This document shows positions 9,198 to 16,478 of a DNA stretch of 46,440 nt, piece by piece. Under the pieces are notes generated by a model. The model was not told the origin of the DNA, did no database searches, and saw only the letters and a list, made by a program, of their open reading frames with translations. The translations under genes were made by a program, and so were the position numbers. Source of the stretch: Flavobacteriales bacterium (lineage in GTDB: Bacteria > Bacteroidota > Bacteroidia > Flavobacteriales_D > Sanyastnellaceae); assembly GCA_028823145.1 (NCBI GenBank), contig JAPKCA010000005.1:1-46440 (forward strand), written 5' to 3'. Every line of letters begins with the position of its first letter. Within the stretch, counting starts at the first letter, position 1.

Positions 9198-11636
9198 ATG
9201 AATGAAATGAAACGACTTGCATTCCGCGCATTAACCGTTTTGACGGTGATAGTATCTAGCGCGCAATGGATCAATCTATCGGGTCAAATTTTGGATCCCG
9301 TAGAATGGGACATTGGCCTTTATGAGACTGAAACTCCGGGCGAATTAGACTTGGTGTTTCATGCCTCCGTAGAGCCCTGTTGGCACATTTACAGCCAATT
9401 TTTGGATAAGCCTGATGGTCCATTGCCTACTTGGTTCGAGATGACCCTGCCCGCTGATGCGGATTCCATTGGCCACGTTCAAGAATGTGAGCCATTGGTA
9501 GAGTACGACCCCAACTTTATGATGGACCTTAAATTCTTCGAAGAAGAGGTGTTTTGGGTCCAGCGAATTGAGACAAAAGAAGGGGCCAGCGGGCACATCG
9601 AAGGGTATCTGAGCTTCATGGTTTGCGACGCGTCTCGTTGTCTCCCACCGGAGGACATCGATTTCAAAATTGATATTCAAGATCGCCGTCCTGCAGATGC
9701 GCGATCCGATTATTGCCCCCCTCTCCAACACCTGTGTAGTGGTGAATTCGAGGGAGAGAAAAGTGAAATTCTCGAGCCCCTTACTTGGAACGTTGCCCTG
9801 TATGAGACCGCCGTTTTAGATGAATTCGATTTGGTGTTCCACGCCTCTTTAGATCCATGTTGGCACGTATTCAGCCAATTCATGGAACGCATGGACGGCC
9901 CGATACCGACCTCTTTCACCTTTGAATTGCCTCCAAATATGGAGCGCGTTGGGGAGGCAACAGAATGTGATCCAATAGTCGATTTCGATCCGGTTTTTGA
10001 CATGGACGTCCCTTATTTCGAAGAGGAGGTCTTTTGGGTCCAGAAGCTGAAGGGCTCCGCAGAAAAAGAGGAGTCAATCTCAGGTTTGATCACCTTTATG
10101 GTCTGCGACTCTGCAAAATGCATCTTTCCCCCAGACGCGACATTTTCACTTGACATAGGCCAAAAACTCCAGTCAAGCGAAGCGCCAGACTTCTGCCCTT
10201 CGCTGGAACATTGGTGCGGCGACGCGCCTGTTGAGGATAAGAAAAGCGAGAACTTATGGGGTGTCTTTTTATTGGGAATGCTTCTTGGATTTGCAGCTCT
10301 GCTCACGCCTTGTGTTTTCCCAATGATCCCGATGACCGTTAGTTTCTTCACGAAACAATCCAAAACCCGATCTGAAGGCATCCGCAACGCTCTGATCTAT
10401 GGATTCTTCATCATTTTTATCTACACAGGGCTTGGCCTTCTACTCACTGCATTTTTTGGGGTTGACGTGCTCAATGTTATCTCAACAGATCCCATTTTCA
10501 ACGTCTTTCTTTTTGCACTCCTATTGATTTTTGGCGCGAGTTTCTTGGGTGCATTTGAAATCCAACTCCCGACCAGTTGGGCAAACAAAACCGATAAAGC
10601 TGCTGACAAAGGTGGAATTCTCGGCATTTTCTTTATGGCCGCTACCTTAGCGATTGTCTCCTTTTCCTGCACGGGTCCATTGGTGGGAAGTGCCCTCGCT
10701 GGAGCAGCAACAGGTTCGTTCGCAGCTCCAATGGCTGTGATGTTTGGGTTCTCACTCGCTCTTGCCTTGCCATTCATGCTTTTCAGTGCATTCCCAGGAT
10801 GGCTCAACTCGTTGCCACAATCGGGTGGTTGGCTCAACAGCGTCAAAGTGGTCCTCGGTTTGCTCGAGATTGGATTCGCCTTCAAATTCCTTTCCAATGC
10901 TGACTTGGTTTTGCAACTGGGGTTATTGCAACGGGAGCTCTTTATTGCCATTTGGATTGCTGTTTCCTTGGCAATTGCGTTCTATTTATTCGGTTGGATT
11001 GCCTTCCCACACGATTCCAAAACAGAGCGTATCGGGGTTTTCCGTTTCTCCGTTGGAATGGTGTTCCTGACGTTTGCTTTGTATATGCTGCCTGGAATGT
11101 GGGGCGCACCCGTCAAATTAATCAGCGGCTTTCCTCCTCCCATATTTTATAGTGAAGCCGCGGGCATGGGCAGTGGCGAGCATGGCGCTGCAAATGGGCA
11201 TGTAGAAGCTCGTTTCACGGATTATGAGAAAGGCTTGGCCGCAGCCAAAGCAGAAGGCAAGCCAGTATTGTTAGACTTTACGGGGTGGGCGTGCGTGAAC
11301 TGCCGAAAAATGGAAGAGCAAGTCTGGCCAGACGCACGCGTTTCAACCATGCTCACTACCGATGTCGTACTCGTTTCACTCTATGTGGATGAGCGCAAGG
11401 ATCTGCCTGAATCAGAGCAACGCGAAGAATCTTATGGAGGAAAGGCCTTTAAAGTCCGCACGGTAGGAAACAAATGGTCCTACTTTCAAGCTTCGAAATT
11501 CAACACCAATTCCCAACCGTTTTATGTGATGCTGGATCACACTGGACAGCAAATTGGAGGAAGTGCTGGATATGACCCAGACCCTTCTGAATTCGTTGCG
11601 TTTTTAGAAGATGGGCTCGAGCAATTCACGCATTAA
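9198..11636 (+). CDS. dsbD: DsbD-type thiol:disulfide reductase with duplicated N-terminal domain
   Basis: Moves electrons from cytoplasmic thioredoxin across the inner membrane to periplasmic proteins. The ATG at 9198 gives 812 residues and a signal sequence (MKRLAFRALTVLTVIVSSAQW); the TTG-initiated upstream extension has no signal character. Domains: two consecutive DsbD-alpha-like periplasmic domains (about 36-165 and 196-330), each with an EPCWHIYSQF / DPCWHVFSQF motif, an FEEEVFWVQ motif and a cysteine pair in VCDASRC and VCDSAKC; a membrane core with the redox cysteines in LLTPCVFPMIPM (near 368) and FSCTGPLVGSAL (near 488); and a C-terminal thioredoxin domain with WACVNCRKME (CVNC, near 700). 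Family members normally carry one N-terminal domain. Both copies keep their cysteines, so both could be active. It may serve cytochrome c maturation or periplasmic disulfide repair. Confidence 0.93.
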   Translation: MNEMKRLAFRALTVLTVIVSSAQWINLSGQILDPVEWDIGLYETETPGELDLVFHASVEPCWHIYSQFLDKPDGPLPTWFEMTLPADADSIGHVQECEPLVEYDPNFMMDLKFFEEEVFWVQRIETKEGASGHIEGYLSFMVCDASRCLPPEDIDFKIDIQDRRPADARSDYCPPLQHLCSGEFEGEKSEILEPLTWNVALYETAVLDEFDLVFHASLDPCWHVFSQFMERMDGPIPTSFTFELPPNMERVGEATECDPIVDFDPVFDMDVPYFEEEVFWVQKLKGSAEKEESISGLITFMVCDSAKCIFPPDATFSLDIGQKLQSSEAPDFCPSLEHWCGDAPVEDKKSENLWGVFLLGMLLGFAALLTPCVFPMIPMTVSFFTKQSKTRSEGIRNALIYGFFIIFIYTGLGLLLTAFFGVDVLNVISTDPIFNVFLFALLLIFGASFLGAFEIQLPTSWANKTDKAADKGGILGIFFMAATLAIVSFSCTGPLVGSALAGAATGSFAAPMAVMFGFSLALALPFMLFSAFPGWLNSLPQSGGWLNSVKVVLGLLEIGFAFKFLSNADLVLQLGLLQRELFIAIWIAVSLAIAFYLFGWIAFPHDSKTERIGVFRFSVGMVFLTFALYMLPGMWGAPVKLISGFPPPIFYSEAAGMGSGEHGAANGHVEARFTDYEKGLAAAKAEGKPVLLDFTGWACVNCRKMEEQVWPDARVSTMLTTDVVLVSLYVDERKDLPESEQREESYGGKAFKVRTVGNKWSYFQASKFNTNSQPFYVMLDHTGQQIGGSAGYDPDPSEFVAFLEDGLEQFTH
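9306..10165 (+). repeat. Tandem in-gene duplication in dsbD (about 9306-9680 and 9786-10165)
   Basis: Two direct copies offset by 480 bases encode the two DsbD-alpha-like domains. Similarity persists at DNA level: TTCGAAGAAGAGGTGTTTTG in copy 1 against TTCGAAGAGGAGGTCTTTTG in copy 2, both followed by GGTCCAG, and TGTTGGCACATTTACAGCCA against TGTTGGCACGTATTCAGCCA. Most differences inside these blocks are at third codon positions. Confidence 0.85.
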
Positions 11637-11707
11637 GATCATAACTTAAACGGCACCGAATACAAAATTATTGGAGGATCTCACGGGGCATTTCCCAACT
11701 TCACGCC

Positions 11708-12283
11708 ATGAATCAAATCAACCGAATACAAGAACATTTTGACGAAGCAGCTCAGCTGTTGGAAACGGTCAAAAGGGATGGTGTCTTGATGCAGCGAATA
11801 GAGGAAGGTGGGCAAGCCATGATTGGAGCGTTGGCTAATAAAGGCAAAATCATCTCATGTGGAAATGGCGGTTCCATGAGTGATGCCATGCACTTCGCAG
11901 AAGAGCTGAGCGGGCGCTACCGGGAAAACCGTCCAGGCCTGGCAGCGATTTCTTGCAGTGATCCTTCGCACTTGACTTGTGTAGGCAACGATTATGGGTT
12001 TGAGCGTGTTTTTTCCCGATTCGTTGAAGCGCTAGGGCAACCGGGGGATATTTTGCTGGCCATCTCCACAAGTGGCAACTCTCAAAATATCATTCTTGCG
12101 GCCAAGGCTGCAAAATCCGCAGGCATGAAAGTGGTGGGATTAACCGGTCGTGGTGGAGGTGATCTCGCTCCGTTGTGCGACGTAGTCGTGAGTATTCCGT
12201 GGGAAGGATATGCCGATCGGGTCCAAGAGCTTCATATCAAGGTCATCCACGCTTGGATCGATCAAATCGAACAAGCTCAATAG
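11708..12283 (+). CDS. gmhA: Sedoheptulose-7-phosphate isomerase (phosphoheptose isomerase)
   Basis: SIS-domain enzyme converting sedoheptulose-7-phosphate to D-glycero-D-manno-heptose-7-phosphate, the first step of ADP-heptose synthesis for the LPS inner core. The 191-residue protein matches the family closely: CGNGGSMSDAMHFAEELSGRYRENRPG (near 51-77; GNGGS binds phosphate), DPSHLTCVGNDYGFERVFSRFVEALG, DILLAISTSGNS and the C-terminal GYADRVQELHIKVIH. The other heptose genes (hldE/gmhB) are not in the window. It sits between dsbD and the YifB gene. Confidence 0.93.
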   Translation: MNQINRIQEHFDEAAQLLETVKRDGVLMQRIEEGGQAMIGALANKGKIISCGNGGSMSDAMHFAEELSGRYRENRPGLAAISCSDPSHLTCVGNDYGFERVFSRFVEALGQPGDILLAISTSGNSQNIILAAKAAKSAGMKVVGLTGRGGGDLAPLCDVVVSIPWEGYADRVQELHIKVIHAWIDQIEQAQ

Positions 12284-12292
12284 CACTCATTC

Positions 12293-13867
12293 ATGTTGAT
12301 CACTACGTGTGGCGCCGGTTTTATCGGCACCAAGGGGCGGATTGTGTCCGTTCAGTTGCATCGAACGCGAGGGGCACGTTTCCACGTCTCGGGCCTGTCA
12401 TGGACTGCTGCAAGGCATGCGTTGGCCCGAATATATGCGGCTTTAGAAACCATTCATTTGCCTCGCCCGTCAGGAGCCATGACCTTGCATATTGGACCCA
12501 CGAATCATTCCATTGTGGAAGGCAGTTTGGACGTTCCTATTGCTTTGGCCATGTTGGCTAGTTCGGGAGAAATTGCATCAGACAAACTGGCTTCCTTGTT
12601 CTCGTGGGGAGAGCTGACGCTGGACGGTAAAATCCAACCTAGCTCACCTCAATCCATGCCCCTGCATGATGGAATGGAGTGGTTCATTCCAGGATCATCT
12701 GCGAGAATCCAACAGTGCTTCATTCCATTGGATGCAACACCCGATGTTCCCCAAGAAATTCCTGTTTACTCTCCCGGAGATCTTTACCAAGCTTGCGATG
12801 CATTGCAAGGAAAAGGCTCACTATCACGAGTGAACCTACAGCCCAAACACCTCCCTTCTATCCAAGCAAAATCCCCCCTACTCTACGATTCCATTGAAGG
12901 AGAACTGCTCAGCAAACAAGGGCTTGTCATCTCAGCGGCTGGACGCCATCACATGCTTCTCATAGGAGCTCCAGGGTCCGGCAAATCCATGATGGCACGG
13001 GCCCTCGTCGAACTTTTGCCTGCCGCAACTGATGCCGAATTCAAGCAATTCAAACAACTGCATGCCCGACGCGGAGAACCATACTCCGATAAGGGCCTAA
13101 GGCCCTTCCGGCAACCCCACAACCAAGCCACTGCCCATGCATTGATCGGATCCTGGAATTCCTCTGGAGCCGTTCCAGGCGAACTGGCCCTCGCGAGCGG
13201 TGGCGTCTTATGCTTGGATGAATTCCCAGAATTCTCACGCAATGCCATTGAAGCTCTGCGAAGCCCCTTGGAAAGAGGACGAGTCGAAATCGCTCGAGCA
13301 GACGGCAGCCAAACCTTCAATGCGAATGGCATCACCGTGGCTACAGCGAACCCCTGTCCCTGCGGCCATTTGACCAACCGAACTCGAACCTGTCGGTGCA
13401 CAAGAGGAGAAGTTCGGAAGTATTTGCGTCGAATATCTGGTCCGGTGATGGAGCGTTTCGCACTGCATCTGGAAACCCCCTCTGGGCAATTGTGCGAATC
13501 AGCTGCAACACCTTCTGGAGGCCCTTGGTGGAGTATGGATGGAGAGTCGGCGCGGAAAGCCATTCGAAACGTTTGGGAGGAGCGTCAGCAGGATCCGGTG
13601 TTCCATTGGCCTGAACAGGTGGAAGAACTATTCAAAAAATCCATGGCCAAATGGGCATTTTCGCACCGGGCTTCTCGGTCCATTCGATCCGTCACGGAAA
13701 CTTGTGCTCTGCTCGATGGAGCGATAATAGAAAATACGGGTGGGATTTGGGAAGTTTCCGAATCGAATCTGATTCTCGCCCTTCAATTCCGCATCTTTGA
13801 CAGGCCTTCATGGTTGGAACATTCATTCCAAAAACATTGGCCTGAACATCATTCAACATTGCACTAG
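12293..13867 (+). CDS. comM: YifB/ComM-family Mg-chelatase-like AAA+ ATPase
   Basis: AAA+ protein of the YifB/ComM family; ComM is a hexameric helicase that promotes branch migration during natural transformation in gamma-proteobacteria, and homologues are widespread elsewhere. At 524 residues it has family length. Domains: N-terminal ChlI-like region (about 1-160), with a divergent start (MLITTCGAGFIGTKG) compared with the usual family N-terminus; Walker A GAPGSGKSMMAR near 227; GGVLCLDEFPEFSRNAIEALR as Walker B near 306; ATANPCPCGHLTN followed by CRCT, a conserved cysteine-rich motif; and a C-terminal lid region with SHRASRSIRSVTETCALLD. It begins 9 bases after gmhA, with the gamma-carbonic anhydrase gene following after 6 bases. 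Its role in this organism is inferred only. Confidence 0.9.
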   Translation: MLITTCGAGFIGTKGRIVSVQLHRTRGARFHVSGLSWTAARHALARIYAALETIHLPRPSGAMTLHIGPTNHSIVEGSLDVPIALAMLASSGEIASDKLASLFSWGELTLDGKIQPSSPQSMPLHDGMEWFIPGSSARIQQCFIPLDATPDVPQEIPVYSPGDLYQACDALQGKGSLSRVNLQPKHLPSIQAKSPLLYDSIEGELLSKQGLVISAAGRHHMLLIGAPGSGKSMMARALVELLPAATDAEFKQFKQLHARRGEPYSDKGLRPFRQPHNQATAHALIGSWNSSGAVPGELALASGGVLCLDEFPEFSRNAIEALRSPLERGRVEIARADGSQTFNANGITVATANPCPCGHLTNRTRTCRCTRGEVRKYLRRISGPVMERFALHLETPSGQLCESAATPSGGPWWSMDGESARKAIRNVWEERQQDPVFHWPEQVEELFKKSMAKWAFSHRASRSIRSVTETCALLDGAIIENTGGIWEVSESNLILALQFRIFDRPSWLEHSFQKHWPEHHSTLH

Positions 13868-13873
13868 TTTCCA

Positions 13874-14389
13874 ATGCAAAAGCCACTTATCCTTCCGTGC
13901 CGCGGAATTGAACCTGCAATCGATGCCCAATGTTGGATTGCGCCCAATGCCACCATCGTTGGAGACGTTACGATTGGAACGAGCAGTTCCGTTTGGTTCC
14001 AAGCAGTCATCCGAGGAGATGTTGCCCCCATCCGAATTGGACAACGAGTCAACGTGCAAGACGGGGCCGTGGTACACGGTACTTTCGAAAAAAGTGAAAC
14101 GACCATCGAGGATGAGGCTTCTATCGGCCATAACGCCATTGTTCATGGTGCACACATTGGAAAATCCGCGTTGATCGGAATGGGCGCTGTGGTCATGGAC
14201 CACGCCGTCATTGGCGAAGAGGCGGTCGTCGCGGCTGGAGCGGTGGTACTAGCGGGAACCATTGTTCCCAAAGGGCGATTATGGGCCGGTGTTCCAGCGA
14301 AAGATTGCGGGGTCGTTAAGCCCGAGCTGAGGCAATCATTGAAAGCCACCGCGCAACGCTATGTGGAATATACCGACTGGTTTCGCTAA
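13874..14389 (+). CDS. Gamma-class carbonic anhydrase family protein (YrdA-like)
   Basis: A left-handed beta-helix protein of hexapeptide repeats, 171 residues, related to gamma-carbonic anhydrase, YrdA, PaaY and CaiE. The three zinc-ligand histidines of the family are present: His68 in GAVVHGTF, and His86 and His91 in IGHNAIVHGA. The repeat pattern (IGDVTIGTSSSVW, IRGDVAPIRIG, IGKSALIGMGAVV, IGEEAVVAAGAVV) runs through to the C-terminal LWAGVPAKDCG. Many such proteins show weak or no CO2 hydration, so the substrate is unsettled. It is the last gene of this plus-strand run and converges with murI, 22 bases away. Confidence 0.9.
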   Translation: MQKPLILPCRGIEPAIDAQCWIAPNATIVGDVTIGTSSSVWFQAVIRGDVAPIRIGQRVNVQDGAVVHGTFEKSETTIEDEASIGHNAIVHGAHIGKSALIGMGAVVMDHAVIGEEAVVAAGAVVLAGTIVPKGRLWAGVPAKDCGVVKPELRQSLKATAQRYVEYTDWFR

Positions 14390-14411
14390 TTTAAGAGCTC
14401 CGCTTCTGCCA

Positions 14412-15203
14412 TTAGAAATCCCACAAAGGACTCTCTTCCAAATGGACTTCCGAACCAAAAAATCGTTGAGCGCCCATGGAGAATGATGGCGTCAAATCGG
14501 AAACTATAAAACGCTGATTTGCCTTGCCTGATTTTTCCTCATCCATTTCGGATAAGGCTTCCGCAACCGAATTCGCCACCACAATTGAACTATCAATTAC
14601 CGCTACATGGTCTGGTAAGAAAGCTCTGATTTGAGACGTAATCAAGGGATAATGAGTGCATCCCAAAATCAACGCATCCACCTCATCAAACGTCCCCCCC
14701 CCCAAATAGGCCTCCAACAACGCGTCAGAAACGGAACCTTCGTGAAACCCCTCTTCGATGGCCGAAGCAAGGAGCGGTGTGGCCATGGCCGTCACTTCAC
14801 AACCGTGCCCTTTTAATAATTCCTGATAATGGCCTGATTCAATGGTCGCCCGGGTGCCGATAACCCCTATGCGCCCCCCAGGAAATCGCTTGATTGCCTC
14901 CTGTATCACAGGTGCAATGACATCAATGGCAGGGATTTTAGGCCCCAGTGCATCCTGCACCGCATGCAAGGCATTGCTCGATACTGAGTTGCATGCCACC
15001 ACCATGATCCGACATCCCTGGTCACGCAAATGATGAGAAATTCGGGACGCGTAATACTGGATCAATTCAGGGCTTTTTTCCCCGTACGGCAAATGGGCCG
15101 TATCCCCAAAATAAATCAACGGTACATGAGGCAAGCGATTAGCGATTGCCTTAGCGACGGTCAGACCGCCAATTCCTGAGTCAAAAATTCCGATGGGCTT
15201 CAT
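14412..15203 (-). CDS. murI: Glutamate racemase
   Basis: Makes D-glutamate for peptidoglycan. The 263-residue protein shows IGIFDSGIGGLTVAKAI (Asp8), FGDTAHLPYGEKS, the first catalytic cysteine in VVACNSVSSNAL (Cys71), GVIGTRATIESG, and the second catalytic cysteine in ALILGCTHYPLI (Cys182). The first motif is usually ACNTA, so ACNSV is a small variation. Residues 168-170 (Gly-Gly-Gly) are encoded by an uninterrupted G10 tract. It is the last gene of the envelope operon, 16 bases after an ompH gene, as in many Bacteroidota. Confidence 0.95.
   Translation of the reverse strand: MKPIGIFDSGIGGLTVAKAIANRLPHVPLIYFGDTAHLPYGEKSPELIQYYASRISHHLRDQGCRIMVVACNSVSSNALHAVQDALGPKIPAIDVIAPVIQEAIKRFPGGRIGVIGTRATIESGHYQELLKGHGCEVTAMATPLLASAIEEGFHEGSVSDALLEAYLGGGTFDEVDALILGCTHYPLITSQIRAFLPDHVAVIDSSIVVANSVAEALSEMDEEKSGKANQRFIVSDLTPSFSMGAQRFFGSEVHLEESPLWDF
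14694..14703 (-). repeat. G10 homopolymer tract inside murI
   Basis: Ten consecutive C on the plus strand (G on the coding strand), the longest homopolymer I found in the window. The murI frame is intact only at this length modulo three; a one-base slip would truncate the protein before its second catalytic cysteine. Confidence 0.9.
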
Positions 15204-15219
15204 GCACCAATCGGCCAGG

Positions 15220-15714
15220 TTACATACCCAGTTTGACCTTTACCAATTCTGAAATATCCTCTCCACCGTTGTAAACGGTAGCACCGGTGCTCGAGTCAAA
15301 AATGTAGGTAAATCCATTTTCCGCACCTACGGCATTGATGGCCGCTTGAACACGCTCAATCATCGGCATCAAAAGTTCCTGTTCCGTTGCCGCTAACTCA
15401 TTCTGAACCGTCGATCCAAATTCCTGCAAGCCCTGATCTAAACCCTGCAATTCCCTTTCCTTTTGTTCCCGAATGGCCGCTGGCCATGTTTCGCTCTTCG
15501 CCTGATACTCCGCGAATTTGGTCTGAAGATCCTCCTGCATTCTGGCAACCTCCGCTTGGTACTCGGCCGCCTGAGATTCAATCACTCCCTGTGCTTGCGC
15601 TCTTTCCGGCAAGTTCATTAATACTTCTTGTGCATTAATGTGGCCAAACTTCTGTGCTGATGCTGATGTAAAAAGGCCCAACGTCAGGATCGTTGTGAGG
15701 ATAATATGCTTCAT
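15220..15714 (-). CDS. ompH: OmpH/Skp-family periplasmic chaperone (second copy)
   Basis: Skp-like chaperone that holds unfolded outer-membrane proteins in the periplasm before BamA inserts them. It has 164 residues with signal peptide MKHIILTTILTLGLFTSASAQ, then KFGHINAQEVLMNLPERAQAQ, the typical family start. A charged, Gln/Glu-rich helical region (about 40-125) should form the coiled-coil tentacles, and the C-terminal part has FTYIFDSSTGATVYNGGEDIS. It lies between the longer ompH gene and murI in the bamA operon. The two copies probably arose by duplication and may prefer different clients. Confidence 0.92.
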   Translation of the reverse strand: MKHIILTTILTLGLFTSASAQKFGHINAQEVLMNLPERAQAQGVIESQAAEYQAEVARMQEDLQTKFAEYQAKSETWPAAIREQKERELQGLDQGLQEFGSTVQNELAATEQELLMPMIERVQAAINAVGAENGFTYIFDSSTGATVYNGGEDISELVKVKLGM

Positions 15715-15764
15715 TGTTTGATTAAAAATAGTTTGTCAAAAATAGTGCGGGATGTTTAATTTCT

Positions 15765-16454
15765 TCAGTCCTTCCCCTTACTGTTCACCGAATTGCCGCC
15801 TGGACGCAACCCTCCTGCACCACCACGCAACGCGCCACCGACCGCGTCACGGCCTTTATCCATCACGTCTTTCGCCTTGTCCTGGATGCTTTTTCCAGCT
15901 TCCTTATCGTCTTCCTCGCTTTCCAAGGTCTCTCCAGGGACGTAACCCAACGCCTTGATTAATCGGTCCGATATATCATATTTCGGATTGGTGTAAAGCA
16001 TGTTACTTTGATTGCTCTTGTCAAAAACCACCATATATCCACTTCCACTCGCAATGTCCTTGAGTTCCTCAAACACCAAGTCTTGAACCGGTTGAATCAA
16101 TTCTTGACGCTTCCTAAACAGCTCACCCTCAACGCCAAATTTCTCCTTCTGCAATCCCCGTGCCTCTTGACGCTTGGTCGTGATTTCTTCTTCACGCTTC
16201 TGCCGCATTTCTGGCGTTAAAAGAATGCGCTCTGCGCGATACGCCAGCTCCAACCGCTCAACAGATTCCATTTTCGTTTCTACCTCGACTTGCCAGTCGA
16301 TGGCTAACTGATTCAATTGCGCCTGTGCATCCGCATATTCGGGCAGGTGTAGCAGCACAAAGTCCGAATCGATGTAGGCAAATTTCTGTCCAAATGCATC
16401 CGATGAAAGCCACAAAAGGCTTACAATTAAGAGGAATGATGATGTCGTTTTCAT
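15765..16454 (-). CDS. ompH: OmpH/Skp-family periplasmic chaperone (first copy, extended tail)
   Basis: Directly downstream of bamA by 24 bases, this 229-residue Skp homologue has a signal peptide (LLIVSLLWLSSDAFGQ), the start KFAYIDSDFVLLHLPEYADAQAQL, a coiled-coil region with LERLELAYRAERILLTPEMRQKR, and the conserved GSGYMVVFDKSNQSNMLYTNPKYDIS. Beyond the usual family end (near residue 177) it adds about 50 residues, first acidic (ESEEDDKE), then with Lys/Asp and Gly (KAKDVMDKGRDAVGGALRGG and a Gly/Ser/Lys end). The tail looks disordered and its role is unknown. Confidence 0.92.
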   Translation of the reverse strand: MKTTSSFLLIVSLLWLSSDAFGQKFAYIDSDFVLLHLPEYADAQAQLNQLAIDWQVEVETKMESVERLELAYRAERILLTPEMRQKREEEITTKRQEARGLQKEKFGVEGELFRKRQELIQPVQDLVFEELKDIASGSGYMVVFDKSNQSNMLYTNPKYDISDRLIKALGYVPGETLESEEDDKEAGKSIQDKAKDVMDKGRDAVGGALRGGAGGLRPGGNSVNSKGKD

Positions 16455-16478
16455 GTGTTCTTTTTCAATGCGGGAGCA

